A stretch of 22,704 nt of DNA from Chara braunii (GCA_003427395.1 BFEA01000005.1:2200584-2223287), one strand, 5' to 3'. Positions 11,434 through 22,601 are shown, counted from the stretch's first letter. Program-made: numbers and translations. Notes: a model not told the origin generated them from the sequence alone.

Positions 11434-12560
11434 ATGGAAAAGACACGAAGGTTTAGTCATGCAGAAGTCTGGACAAATGTCGTTTTGATAGAAACAATCA
11501 TAGGAAACCGTCTCCATGAGTATTCGATGGAAGATCGTAGACGGTTCAATGAGAGGGCACGGGATTATAGATGGAACGAAGGAAGGTTAGAAAAACGAAA
11601 AACTTACGAAAGCGACTTCTGGATGGCCGTACCGCACATGTTCATGCGATACAACTGGGTTAAGTAAGCCCACGAGGAGTTGACCTCATATTTTGTTGCC
11701 CAAATCACAGAATCGACTATTGACGAAAATAAATGGTACTGGTCCAATATTCAAGACAATGTTAAATTCATCATCCAAAATTGCCTGGTTTGCTCGCCTG
11801 ACAAGACACCGATTCAGCTGCCAAGATCCATTATGCAAACTGCAGTCGAATGACCATTTTAGAAGGTTAGCATGAATACGACAGATATTGTGGTCCCTCC
11901 CAGTCCTAATAGTTACGAATTTTCATTCCTACTCATGTTTGTAGATCATTTCTCTAACTGGATCGAGACTTACCTACGTAAAACAAGACATATAGCAAAA
12001 ATCATGCGATATGCCAACCACTTCCTCATAATGCATCAGGATACCGAGGAGATCTTAACGGATAATGACGCAAAATTTCGAGGGGAAGTTTTGAGAAGCC
12101 TAGTTGTACATGGTGTCTCTATTTGGAACACCGCACCCCATATGTCTCAATCGAACGACCTTGTAGAAAATGCGAACCAGGTAATGAAGACCGCTTTATG
12201 ATGGAATATCACGACTAGAGACACAGGACCCTGACCCGGCATTGTAGATCACATCCTACCCATCCATTGAGGCACACCCCACGAGTCAACAAGTCTGTCC
12301 CCGTTCCAGCTACGGACCAATAGTCTGACTTGTGACTCTCTATCGAGCCTAAAAGACGAAACCACATTGGGTCGACGATCTACGAGGGCGATGATTAAGG
12401 AAAAAGCCGAATGACACTTGGAATCGACGAAACGGGCCCTCCCTCGATTAGCCCGGAAACGATAGCGGAAAACCGAACTGGACCAAGGTCGACAGGTCCG
12501 AAGTTATGACGCTAAGAACGGAAACGCTGGGCCTCGACCCCAATATAAATTAGGGACATC
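11434..12560 (+). pseudogene. Ty3/gypsy integrase, inactive
   Basis: Zinc-binding part: AHEELTSYFVAQ near 11668, KWYWSNIQDNV, then IIQNCLVCSPDK (CxxC near 11794-11805); the second zinc His reads Tyr (TAT from CAT). Core: MNTTDIVVPPSPNSYEF (from 11872), LMFVDHFSNWIE, EEILTDNDAKFRGEVLR and SNDLVENANQVMKTAL. The DDE triad reads Asn (in MNTTD, where Asp is usual), Asp (LTD) and Glu (LVE). The tail contains a TPHEST..SPFQL block (from about 12270), KRALPRLARKR, and YDAKNG..PQYKLG (about 12500-12555), which marks the small C-terminal barrel of the GPY/F type. Stops at 11848, 11857, 12199 and later fit CAG, TGG and CGA origins. No chromodomain was recognised. Confidence 0.9.
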
Positions 12561-12616
12561 GTGCATGTGAGGAAATGTGTTTGTCAAGGAAAATTGGCGC
12601 TACGATGTCGGTGCGA

Positions 12617-12634
12617 ATACCCTTACAAGGGTAT
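12617..12634. other. perfect short hairpin after integrase
   Basis: ATACCCTT-AC-AAGGGTAT forms a perfect 8 bp stem with a 2-base loop, about 60 bases past the last recognisable integrase residues. It could be a chance palindrome or lie in the 3' untranslated part of the retroelement. Confidence 0.5.
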
Positions 12635-14409
12635 CCGCCCTGGTTTTTGCAGGCAATAGAAAATAAGTTTGGTTTAAAAGTTTAAGTATATTGCGCAAGG
12701 CTGAATGGGTTACTAGAGTAGAGAGTGTGTGGGCGCGCAGGTTTGAACCGCGTGTGATTTTTTTGGTTGATGATTGAAGAACTGGAGTCATCGCCGACCA
12801 ATTTTTTTTTATTTTTTTATCTTTGATTAAATTAGGATTAAAAAAATTACGTCTCTTGAACGATACGTTGGTTTGTCGACCTATGCGTACGTATTGAGGT
12901 TGGCATCGACAACCATGTGATTTTGAGATCGTTTTCGTAGGTCTGTGCGTCGCTCGGTGTTGGTTTATTTTAGGTGTCCGTTATAGCTAGACCAAGGACT
13001 TGGGCCCAACACTAACGGTTGCGGCGTCAGATTTCCGTCGAAGAGATTCAGGGATTGGGATCGAGCAGCGACGATGTGGGAATATCAGAGTAGCGCGAAG
13101 GGACCGAGGTATCTGGGGCCCGATGGGGCTATCCCCCGAGGGTTTGTCGTCGGCAGCGTCGAAGCGATGTTAGCGGCTTCATTTCCCACGTTCGTCGTTT
13201 CTTGACGATTAAGAGTTTCTAAATATTTTTTTATTATTTTATTATTGTGTCATTATTATTTTCATGCTCCAGCGTCCTTTATGACTTGGACGTGACGTGA
13301 GGTTTAGATTTATCACGGCAGACAAGGACCTGAAGCGCGAGTCTCCTATGTCTGACCTATGGGTTCCCGGGTATTCGGGATGCCGACAAGATTCCTCTAT
13401 CCTGATTGTTTTGATACACGGGCCGACAGGTTCGACGTGCAGGCAAGCCGGTGGATGATTAGCCCACAAGGAAGAGGAAATTTGGGTGGTGCGGACCCCT
13501 TGCGGATGTGCCAGCCGCCCGTCATGATCTATCGTGAGAGATTTGAGTGTGAGCCTGCCCGCCGGGACCCAAAAAATAGTTGATTGAGCCTGGGCGAAGC
13601 GGCCCGCGACACTATAAAGGAGCCAAAGGCAAGGTGCTGCTCGGGCCAGCCCTAGGGCCTATGGGATCTCTTCCATATCAGGCTTCAAAATTCCCATGCG
13701 AAAATTGTGCTATTATCAACAAAATCTGCACAGAGACCCAGCCCACCTAAACCTGCATTACCGTTTTAGCAGCAGGCCCGAGTCTTCTTGCTCGTTGGAA
13801 GGGCTGAGCCGAGAAAACCGAGCGTAGGCGGGCGCTGCAACACTATTCGTCGGGGCTGGGGCTGTTTGATTCGGCAGGGGAGTAGTCACATACTCCTTAG
13901 CAGATTTCGGTTTCTTCGACCACCGAGCGCTCGGTCTGTATCAACATACTCGGTTGTAGCACATAAAATAGTGCACGAAGAGGAATGGGCATTGAGAGGG
14001 AGCGAACAGGAAGCAGGGCGAAGTGGCGAAAGGGAGGGAAAAGTGGCTGAACCCGGACGGGAAGGTGTGTCTGGTACATGTAGAAGGGGTGACGGGCTAT
14101 GACAAAGACGAGCGGGAGCGGGTAGACACGGAGAGTGTGAAGCCTGCACGTCCCTTAGTGAAATCGGTCGAGAAAGGAGCGGGCTCTGAGGTTTTTGGGC
14201 GAGGCGAGTGCGTTGACATTGCTGATTTTGGCGCTAGCCGTGTAAGGAGAAAAGGTGAAGAAGAAGTGCATAAAAACGATGGAGTAGAAGGGCTATGGCG
14301 GGGGTAGGAACTGAGATCTCACTCGATTCCTTATGGAATCTAGTGAAATAAAGTGGGGGATAGGGTTTTTCAACCATTTCGAATCAAATGGTGAGGTTAG
14401 TTTCTGCAC

Positions 14410-14451
14410 TAGATTAGTAGAATGAGCGTTTAGATTAGTAGAGTGAGAGTT
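14410..14451 (+). repeat. two-copy 21 bp tandem repeat
   Basis: TAGATTAGTAGAATGAGCGTT is followed directly by a second copy differing at two positions (14410-14430 and 14431-14451). It lies in otherwise anonymous DNA. Confidence 0.8.
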
Positions 14452-15779
14452 TAGGAAGAAAATCAATGCGTGGGGGTACCGAGAAAGGGGGGGGGGGTTC
14501 GGTGTAAGTGGAGAAAAGGTTTCCTCGCTCGGTCTTCGATAGATTCGAGCTAGGAAAAAGAGTGAGTCAGGGGTTTTGGTCATTGCAAGTGGAATGGTGG
14601 TGGTAGATTTTGCGTTGGGACTATAAATTTAATGGCATAGCAACTTTAGGCTGCGCCTGGTGTGTTTGGTTTTTACGAATGAATCTTGCCTTGATTGTGG
14701 CCAGATACTTTTGTCACTAAACACAATGTGAGCGTGATTAAGAGAAGGAGGAGCGAAATGAAGTCAAAGGGAAACTTACCTGCGCGCCTATGTTGTGCTG
14801 CGAATTTGTCTGAACCAGGCCAAGAAAAAGGCCAGGTACGCCTACGATACCCTATGAAGGCAAATAGCAGAGCACGGGTGTGTGGGTGAGGGAAACGAGG
14901 AAAAAACAAAGGAATAAAGTATAGTTAGAGGAGTCATAGGTAGGAAAATGACATAGCAGAAAGAAAGCAAAAGAGAGGGGGAAGATAACCCGTACCTGGT
15001 CGGCGAGAAGGCAATGCTAGGTGAACAAAAAACCGACCTACGATACCAAGCTGCGCAGAGTGCTAACAAGGCGAGTCAGAAACAGCAACATCCGGTTGTA
15101 TACTTACGTATTTTGATGAAGATTTTGTCTCGATTTTTGCTCAGCCACTGCCTAAGAGTGGCAAGGAGCAAAGCTGTGAGGCTGGGAGCTTACCGACTAG
15201 CCAGTACACCATGCACGACTGAGAGAATTGGTGAGAAGCTGGTTGTGAGGAGTACGGACTGCCTGTCGACCAAGTTGAAGCAGCAGGGGAGCGGGCTACG
15301 AAGGTCGGAGTATACCTGCTAATTTGCATACTGCCTAACCAATCGTTGGACTGAAGTAGCAAAAAGACGGGTGTGAGATTGTTAGCTTTGCTTGCTAACT
15401 GATGTGTTGCTGTGTGTTCATCCTATCCTACGTAGTAGCCCGAGTCCCGCTGCAAGGCTGCAAGCTGCGGGGTGGTTATTATAATGCACGATTGTTGAGC
15501 AAATTGCAGAAGACCAACCAAAAATGCTGCAGATTTGTCTGCTGGTTGATATACTTCTCATCTCATCAGGATGTGCAATAACAAACCAGCCGCGAAGCTG
15601 CAGACTTACCTGCTGGTCGTGAGTTGTTTACCCTATCGGAATGGCGGAGTATGGAGTGGGCTACGGAAGAAGAAGGTTGTGTTCTTGATTCATGGCCTGT
15701 GTTCCGAGAGATGGTTGAGGCGTTTTCAGACCACTAGCTTGGGGAGGGATTGAGCTCGTAGGGAGATTACGGATGAGAT

Positions 15780-16963
15780 TTGGATAATCTTCAGGGCGTC
15801 GGTGGTCAGCAATTTGACTTCGGCTGACCAAGCTGCTGCGCGCTCTGGTCGCCATTGCGGGGCCCTCAGGCGCATGAAGGTTTCAAGGCCCTCTCTTGCG
15901 AGTTGAGTTGTCCCTTTCTTGTATCTCAAGCGTCTGAAACCTCTTATCTTCTGCCCTTCTTACTCTAAGTCGAGTCTTGATCTGAGGGGAAGGCGGCAGG
16001 CGGGATTGCAACCCGTAGGACCGCAGAAAGACTTTGTGGGGAGTCAACCCACCAATTGCGGGAGCTCTGCCAAAACTCAGGAGGAGTTATGGAGGCAGGG
16101 AATTGAAAGGTAACCGCCACCTTCCTTCTATAAAGCCCCGCATAGCCCCTACTTGTATTCATTGCTATGTCTGACTGAGTATACTGATTGTGCCTCTTTA
16201 CTTTGACTTTCAGTTTAACTTTCAGGATATAACCAGATTAAATAAAGGAATGTATGCTTAATGTCAGTTTCAATTTATTGTTTGGCTGAAAGCAGACTAT
16301 AGGATTGCATCTAGGGAAAGGTTGGGAGGAAGGCAGTATTGCTTTAAAGTTTGACTGGGTCATTAAGGCTGGGAAGTCCCCATAAGTTTGGGGAGACCCA
16401 GTGCTATGTTTGTTTTGGATTGCTTGGAGCATCAAACCATTTCATAAGTTTGGGTGGTCTGACTGCTTTGGAGGCTGGGAAGTCCCCATAAGTTTGGGGA
16501 GACCCAGTGTTGTGGAATTTCATGGAGAGTCAGGCCATTCTATAAGTTTAGGTGGTCTAGTTGCTCTGATTTGTGAGGGTTAACTGTGATTGATTTTTCA
16601 GGAGCCAAGCACATTCTGTAAGTTCAGGTGGCTTGGTTGCCTTGTTTACTTGGGCTTTCTCAGTTGCTTTGGTTCTGAACGAGGAGATGTGAGTCATTCT
16701 ATAAGTTTAGGTGGTTCAACCTCTTTCTGCTTTTATTCTGAGGGAGTAACTTTGGCAGAGAGTCAGGCTATTCCATAAGTTTGGGTGGCTGCGACTCCAT
16801 GCCACGCACAGATTGGATCAGGGAAGAACGAACCAGGCAGAGAGTCAGACTATTCTATAAGCTTAGGTAGTCTGGCCCAATGCCTCTCACATGCTGGAAC
16901 CCGAAGGTTATAATTTGGCTATACTTTATTATTATCTTATTTAAGAACATGCTAGTCAGACTA
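15780..16963 (+). repeat. repeat segment X, copy B
   Basis: This is the forward-orientation partner of 1095-2040. The matching part begins near 15780-15800 (GGCGTCGG..CAGC..TTTGACTTCGGCTGACCAAGCTGCTG against the complement of 2035-1985) and runs through the hairpin cluster to the left arm of the palindrome at 16954. It joins Y without a gap, through an intact palindrome. It is longer than copy A partly because one hairpin unit is duplicated (16369-16401 and 16475-16507 are the same sequence). No protein is encoded. Confidence 0.8.
16129..16134 (+). promoter_or_regulatory. candidate TATA box in X
   Basis: CTTCTATAAAGCCCCG has a TATAAA in a CCTTCC/CCCC context. The inverted copy A keeps CCTTTTATAAACCC at the equivalent place (minus strand, about 1701-1687), although the surrounding bases drift. 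Conservation in both copies and position ahead of the hairpin cluster and Y make this the best promoter candidate for a transcript reading through the hairpins. No direct evidence of transcription. Confidence 0.4.
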
Positions 16964-16988
16964 TTCTACAAGTTTAGGTAGTCTGACT
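16369..16988 (+). repeat. cluster of nine short hairpin repeats (X, copy B)
   Basis: Units lie at 16369-16401, 16433-16461, 16475-16507, 16529-16561, 16603-16638, 16690-16718, 16760-16797, 16844-16876 and 16953-16989. All share a loop around TTCTATAAGTTTAGGTGG. The arms differ but stay complementary: CTGGG/CCCAG, AGCCAAGC/GCTTGGTT, GTCAGACTA/TAGTCTGGC and TAGTCAGACTA/TAGTCTGACTA (perfect 11 bp). Spacing varies from about 30 to 100 bases, so this is neither a CRISPR-like array nor a simple tandem repeat. Single related units occur within Y at about 2528-2550 and 17229-17260. Confidence 0.8.
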
Positions 16989-17544
16989 ATAGTTTATCAC
17001 AATCTGAAAAGAGTATAACTAAGAGTATAACTGAGGGTAATTTGGGCCCACTGAGCATTGTTGCTAAGACGAATGACTCAGTCCTACGCCCGCTTTGAAG
17101 ATTAAGTTTAGAGAGATATATACAACCTGGCTATTAAACAGTTCAGGGCGACTAAAATGGTCTGGTCATATGCCCAAAGAAGAGGGAAGTAGTTGTGCCC
17201 TCTGTTCTGTGTATACTCGATGGCTGGGTCAGCAATGTCCCATAAGTTTGGATGGCCTGATGTCACGCCTTATGTAAACTGGGTATAAAGGGATAAATCA
17301 TTGAAAGATTACGAACTATTATTTGACGAGGTTGACTTTGGGATGGGGAGAGTACTTACCTTTGTGGTTTGGCCTGCATGAGACTGAGTGAGGCCACTAC
17401 TTAGTCTAAGTTTCAGTTTGATAGGTAGTTACTTTAGTTGCTCGCCACGTGCTAGAGCTATAGGAGTTAATTTTGATTTCTGCATATTCTGAGCTACGTC
17501 TATTTTTACTTAGTCAAATTCTCGCATTTTCTGGGATAATTTTT

Positions 17545-18150
17545 TTATATACTTGGTTTTGTATAAATCTTGGAAAATGACTTTCCCTATGGGAAGCGCT
17601 GCCAAAATTTCTGCAAAACCAAAGAGTTAGTCAAATCTGACTGTCAGAAGTTTGACCTTTTGTTTAAGTTATGTATCTGACTTAGTAAGAATCTGGGAAA
17701 CCTTCTTTTCTAGGGGAAGTGTTGCCCAAATTTATACTGATTCAGGGAGTTAGACAAAACCTTGACTTTTGAAAGTTAGGATTATTTTTCTGGATTTAGC
17801 GCTGTACAAATTTTGGAAAGACACTTTTCTAGAGGGAGTGCTGCCGAAATTTTTACAAATCTAAGAAGTTAGTCAAATCTTGTCTTAGCAGAGCTTAAGT
17901 TGTTTCTTGAGTTTATAACTGACTTAATATAAATCTGGGAAGTCAACCTTTCTAAAGGAGATGCTGCCCAAACTTTTGTTAATTCAGGGAGTTAGACAAA
18001 ATTTAACTTTTAGGAGTTAGAATTTATTTTCAGGTTTCATATTCGGACTTGTATAAATTTTGAAAAAACAATTTTCCTACGGGAAGCGCTACCGAAATTT
18101 TCCGATTTCAGAGGAGTTAGATTATATTTCAACAGGTGACGATTCTGACG
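17545..18150 (+). repeat. five tandem ~122 bp units in Y copy B
   Basis: The GGGAAG(C/T)G(C/T)T(G/A)CC motif recurs at about 17591, 17714, 17834, 17956 and 18080 (spacings 123, 120, 122 and 124). Unit number and the alternating flavours are mostly as in copy A, although the third unit mixes the two types. No unit gain or loss since the copies separated is visible. Confidence 0.85.
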
Positions 18151-18356
18151 GTCCACCCTCGATACGGAGGATACTGCCAAAGGTCTGGCTTTTTTTTGGG
18201 CATGTGCGCAGAGGTAGACCTAAGCTTAGTTATTAGGAGGATTTATGTAAGATTATTCCCTGTGTGCTTATAAGCTTAGCTTGGGCGTTGGCTTGTTTTG
18301 TGTTACAGGTCCTTCTTTGAATAATTCGATTTAGGATTTTGGACTAGATTCAGCTT

Positions 18357-18395
18357 GATCCTACGAGAATCATCTTCTGTTATCATTGATAACAG
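18357..18395. other. conserved twin palindromes in Y copy B
   Basis: Counterpart of 3655-3693. CTGTTATC-ATT-GATAACAG (18377-18395) keeps a perfect stem and changes only one loop base. The first palindrome has decayed to GATCCT-ACG-AGAATC with one mismatch. A second conserved palindrome of Y, GACACTTGAGTGTC, is at 19155-19168. Confidence 0.7.
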
Positions 18396-19900
18396 GTCGG
18401 TTGTCGATTCGTCGGTTTAAACTCAACACCAATTCACCCTCAATACTCAACCTAAAAAGGCTTTAACCCTGATGATTTTTATTGTTTTATTAAGGTTTTC
18501 ACCCGGACTTTTATTGAATGGTCATTTAACAAAGGTACTGAGTATTTAATTATGGTTGGTTGGACAAGAGGTTGGGGCTTGCATTGCTAAAGTGAAGGGT
18601 ATTAGCATAGAGATTGGTTGGGGTTGACTTCGTGTAGCGCGTGAACTTTTATTGCCTGTTTGATATGATTGCAGATATGTAATGTGGTTCAGATTTGGAT
18701 TGGTCTGCCTGCGATCACACATATATATGGCTGTGAGGAGTCCCACTGTGATTGTGTGAAGTGATCGTCACATACTTATCCCCCTTATAAATATATACAA
18801 ATATATGTGTACCTATGTTGAGAGTTCGCACGGCCTGAGGGGCCCGCGTATTAATGATCAGGTAGGGGTTGGGGTTGAGAAAAGGAAAAAAAAAAACTCC
18901 ATTGATTGTATACCTTTTTATAATTTATTAGTCAGACGTTGGTCCAAGGTCGGGATTCGAGGTCTTTATCCAGGACATCCCAAGCCCTAGACTCTGCAGG
19001 GAAGCAAGGAAGGAATCTCCCCCTGCGTAGAGCATATTTGCCCTGCCTGCCGAGACACTCAGGCCAAAGGCCGGAGATCTCGCGGCGGCCGCACGACTAT
19101 TCCTTCAGCCGTGCAATGTCGTGAGGGAGTAGGCCCTCACGATACTTCGAGTCTGACACTTGAGTGTCATAAGCGGTACTCGGATCCACGAGGGACCGCT
19201 TGATTATGGGCACTACATAGTACGCCATCATTGCGACTGCTTGCGCACGCTTGCATTGCGAGTCGATATGAGTAGGCCCTGCGTCCGCGCGGTTTTATAC
19301 TAAGTCTCGCACGTGTCGCCTATCCGATTTCCGCATCGGAGAGTTATGGGACGACTACTAAGGGACTAGGAGTGTTGTCGCGTTGTTTATTTCATGTCAT
19401 TTCGTGCATATGTGTGTGTATGTCTTTACTCTTATATTCCTTATAGTGGTGTGCGCGTGGAGTGTGGGATGCGTCCTAGTCGACCGGCGACGAGTCGCGC
19501 TTGGGACCTCAGCCCCCCAAGATGTCGGTTCACGTACGGATTCGATAGAGGCGTAATACCGCGCGTACCCCCTATGCTACAACGAACGAGAAACGCCCTC
19601 GGCTGGTCTACCTCTGCGATTGCAGCTGATTAGCTTTCGTATCGTGGACTGGTAGCTCAGCGGGAATACGCCCACTGAAGGGAGGTAACAGCTCCCGTAA
19701 GGTGGAGGTAAGTTGTGCCTCGCGTAGGCCCTATCCTGTCGTAGGGGCTCGCGAGAGGTATGGTTGGCGCACTCGGCTGGAGCGGCTTGTGAAAGCTCCA
19801 TGTATAATCTGCGACGAGGATTTAGTCAAACTTCTGCGTAACACGACCAGGAGGGTCCCGCGCTGCCTTAGGCGGTGCCGGACCGATGCGCTCGACAACA

Positions 19901-20204
19901 GTTCTTTGGCCGGTTCCGCGTAGTCGAGCTTGGTCCTAACAGGGTGAACACGGTGAAACTCGCTCCCGAAGTCTCGACAGCCAATCGGCATGTCCGATCA
20001 TCCGCCACGTGTCCTATCTTTGTCCCTTGCCTACCTCCTCTCATACCTCACCTCCTGGCTTGCCCCTGTCCTCCTAGTGGGGTAGCGAGGACCCTGAATC
20101 TCCTCTTCATCCTTCTCCTTCCCCAACATCGCCATGCCAGAACAAGTAATCAGTCGACACATATTGACGCCGTGAGGATTTGTCTCTTTTATTCGAAACG
20201 TGCA
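19901..20204. other. spacer, no feature seen
   Basis: About 300 bases between the end of Y copy B and the start of the coherent coding remnant. It is pyrimidine-rich at 20000-20130. Nothing recognisable. Confidence 0.45.
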
Positions 20205-21545
20205 CCATCCACGACTCAGTCGGGACCTGCTTCGATTCGTGCAGTTTTTCAGTACGGCCAGTGTACACGCGGTGGCTAAGTTCCAATTCGCCAATAGCGA
20301 CGGTATTGGTCGAGGCATCGACTTTTCTGCGGATTTCTCCCCCGGGGGTCAGCCACATCACGATGATTGTCTCTTTCAGTGGAGATCTTGCCGCACTCGA
20401 CGAGGGCCTTCATATGAGCTCGTTCAATGAACTACGAGTTTGGGCACGAGACTTGACAGACACGTGGCGGCAAAGGCTCGCACGCCCAGGGGATCAGATC
20501 GTCCAAACGGACAACATCGTTGTACATTATATCTGCGTGCACCATACGGATCCGGAGACAGTTCTCCGGGAGCTTGTCCCCTTTGAGCAATCCCAATAAA
20601 CCAGCAACGGTTCTCTACATCCAGTCTACTGTCAGACTTCCTCCCTTCTGGCAGTTCCTCGTCCATCTAAGGCGATATTAGTGCCAATTGTGGAAGACGA
20701 AAGGTGGGGGGAGTGGTTGGAGGCTTGCGTGGCACTTAGTTTCTACCTTGTACAAATCTTGTTTCATTGGTCTGAGCAGTGAGACGAGGTGGATAAGGAG
20801 GAGATCCCTAACGATGAGGTCGAGCTGCTGATCGTTCAGGCATGGAAACGGATACGGAAGGGAGTTGTTGGGAATCTTGTTCCATCTTAAACCGATTACG
20901 GGAGAATTGTTGGTGTTCCTCACGCAACTCCTCGACGATCTGCCCCTGAATATCATCTCCTACAGTGATCAGAGCTTTGTTCATGTCACTATAGAATGGA
21001 TGCTGACGCTGCAACCACTGTGGACGCGTTGCTTCGGGTACAACAATCAAAACCGCTATTATCCATCGGCAGACAAGTGCTTGGACCCGAAGGAAGTGAT
21101 CAATCCGTATTTCTGCGAAGTGGTTGGATCATTGGCCGTAGTCACTTCCGAGAGTGAAGCAGAGGAGAGTGTCAAATCGAGATCTAGTCACGCTGGTTAT
21201 AGTGAGCAATCGGAGGAAGAATCGGAGGAGGAACGTGCCTCGACAAAAGAAGCAGTCGACTGACGAGCAAAAGAGCGTGCAAACATGAAGCAGCCTATCG
21301 ATCAATCGGGGGAACCGTCACGACTACTGATATCCGACGACCTCACAAGAGATCCTGAGCCGCCCACAGAAGAGGAAGGACGCGTTGGCGGCGCCGAGGG
21401 AGCGGAATGTAGTAGAAGAAGAGCCCGAAGCCCCTCTCCATCTCCATCCGCCCACGCTGCAGTTTGCATATATCGAGATGCTGGCAATCGGGCGTTGTCC
21501 CCAATCATTATCCCGCCGTCCCTTGACTACCTTACCTTCCACCAG
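20205..21545 (+). pseudogene. broken ORF remnant, unrecognised; possibly retroelement Gag-like
   Basis: Three frames join into one coherent protein-like reading. Frame 1 (20205 to about 20388) gives RFVQFFSTASVHAVAKFQF and FSPGGQPHHDDCLFQW. Frame 2 (to about 20860) gives SFNELRVWARDLTDTWRQRL, VQTDNIVVHYICVHHTDPE, WGEWLEACVALSFYLVQIL and VELLIVQAWKRIRKGVVGN, with stops at 20597 and 20780. Frame 3 gives LLDDLPLNIISYSDQSFVHV, FCEVVGSLAVVTSESEAEES, a Glu/Ser-rich stretch, a TGA at 21261, then RRRARSPSPSPS and RALSPIIIPPS. A globular part followed by an acidic and then RS-rich tail would suit a Gag or another nucleic-acid-associated protein. I recognise no family and saw no CCHC knuckle, so this is only a suggestion. 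Confidence 0.45.
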
Positions 21546-21700
21546 GTTGAAGGTCGCCTACCATTCCTAGCTACTTGGCACCCTTTCCCTCCTTCCTTGT
21601 TCTACCAGTTCTACACTACCCGCCTTATATGTACCATCTTCTCTCACCCAACCACCCACTCCCTCATCTCCTCTTTCCACCTCCATATCCTCCTTTCCAG

Positions 21701-21914
21701 CGTGGCATGGCAAGACTTTAATAACATTGAAGTTTATTGCATGATTACGGGGACGATCTCCATATGTGACAACTACGAACAGTTTCGCGCCACCATCCTA
21801 CGTACCATTTGCACCCTAGACCCAGACTACCTCACCTCTCTTGCTAACCGCAGTCATCGCTTTCCCTGTGTCCATCGATTGGTGCGCTATGCTGACATTC
21901 CCACTGGGGTATGA
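21701..21914 (+). CDS. possible exon of unknown protein
   Basis: After a pyrimidine-rich run of more than 100 bases ending TCCTTTCCAG (21691-21700), an open frame reads AWQDFNNIEVYCMITG, then NYEQFRATILRTICTLDPDY and CVHRLVRYADI, and stops at 21912-21914. The composition looks protein-like, while the upstream in-frame residues (many Phe, Pro, Leu, His) look like translated pyrimidine tract. A 3' splice site at 21700 is therefore plausible. No good donor was found; a GTTGAA at 21546 is weak. It may belong to the same remnant as 20205-21545. The family is unknown. Confidence 0.25.
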
Positions 21915-22206
21915 TGGCTAGCACGATTTCTCTGTCCATTCCCCCAATGTCATCCTCCACCCCCACCCTCCGTCTTGAGAGTGCCATATCCGCCAGGGCA
22001 AGCAGCAACAATGATAATCGCGCGTGGTCGAAGAGGAATGTGGATCAGACAGTGATGAAAAAGTGAAGCCGGGAGACTGTCAACCATGACGCAACGACAC
22101 CTTCACAACAGGATTGCAACATCATGGCCTCTTTCTTCTTCCTCCCCATAGCCATGAGCATGTTGCACGCAAGCAGGAGCTTGCATAAGATTGTAACCTC
22201 ATGGAC

Positions 22207-22220
22207 GTCACATATGTGAC
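22207..22220. other. 14 bp perfect palindrome at the R2 edge
   Basis: GTCACATATGTGAC is a perfect palindrome whose right half (from 22215) is the start of repeat R2. R2 copy 1 lacks the left half (GTTCGCTGTGACG), so the palindrome arose at this insertion or by chance. Confidence 0.6.
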
Positions 22221-22592
22221 GATCTATGTTCTGATGGGCGCGCGGCTTTCAGCACGATTGAACCTCAGGGCGGTCGAATGGGCCTAAGGGCTTAATTGCA
22301 TGAATGCCCCCATTCTTTTTCTTCCCCTATTTTGCGAGAACTTGGTTCCCCAGCTGTTGGTGGTTAGGACGCGCCTTAGCGAGTGCAGGAATAACATTTG
22401 ATGTCGCTTTTCCTTTTCTTTTAGGAAATTCGGGTAGAGAACTTTGGAGCGATTATCGTGTGGGGGAAATCTTTTGAATTTTTGAACTCTTTGAAGAGAA
22501 TACGAGAAACAGTGCAGGTATTCGGAATTTCGTTTTTTCAATTAGAACTCTAATTCGAATAGGATTTTGGTAACTACACGATGCTCCTTACT
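22215..22592 (+). repeat. dispersed repeat R2, copy 2
   Basis: Direct-orientation partner of 7120-7514, 15.1 kb downstream of it. Shared landmarks are GACGATCTAT.TTCTGATGGGCG, ATGGGCCTAAGGGCT, GAACTTGGTTCCCCAG.TGTTGGTGGT, the pyrimidine tract ending TTAG at 22421-22424 followed by GAAATTC, and GATGCTCCTTACT at the end. Copy lengths are 378 and 395. No similarity was seen outside these edges. Confidence 0.8.
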
Positions 22593-22601
22593 TGCGAGCA
22601 A

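Larger units (their letters stand above)
12561..15779. other. anonymous DNA, no gene recognised
   Basis: More than 3 kb without a recognisable gene. Frames of up to about 100 codons (13788-14102, 14023-14307, 15014-15322) overlap frames on the other strand and have no known motif. Local features are AT-rich runs at 12800-12845 and 13220-13260, a run of nine G at about 14488-14497, a purine-rich stretch at 13975-14110, and a few words resembling CTTACCTGCTGG that recur at about 14776, 15191, 15530 and 15604, partly within small hairpins. No LTR end or PPT was fixed for the upstream pol. Confidence 0.5.
16984..19900 (+). repeat. long direct repeat Y, copy B (LTR-like)
   Basis: Partner of 2279-5199. 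It starts TGACTATAG and ends CTCGACAACA. It keeps the tandem 122 bp array, the twin palindromes, a TATA-like TTATAAATATATA at 18784-18796, and a GC-richer 3' third (19200-19900). That third reads almost base for base with copy A in blocks such as the TTTATACTAAGTCTCGCACG region and GGTGGAGGTAAGTTGTGCC. The stretch 18840-19140 differs strongly from copy A. Flanking bases after 19900 (GTTCTTTGG) do not match those after copy A, so the end of the repeat is well fixed. Confidence 0.85.

Noticed and set aside
12731-12755. Minus-strand CGCGGTTCAAACCTGCG resembling a tRNA T-arm
   Set aside because: The 5 bp stem and 7-base loop fit, but no D-arm, anticodon arm or matching acceptor strand could be found within tRNA distance; also not enough to call a SINE.
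16369-16988. CRISPR-like array
   Set aside because: Spacing is irregular, the repeats are hairpins with varying arms rather than exact direct repeats, no spacers of constant length occur, and the context is eukaryotic.
19648-19665. GGTAGCTCAGCGGG, similar to a tRNA A box
   Set aside because: No B box or cloverleaf downstream; the sequence lies in the conserved 3' part of Y and the copy A version is altered.
21302-21542. Two minus-strand frames opposite the acidic/RS-rich tail
   Set aside because: They are shadows of the compositionally biased plus-strand reading.
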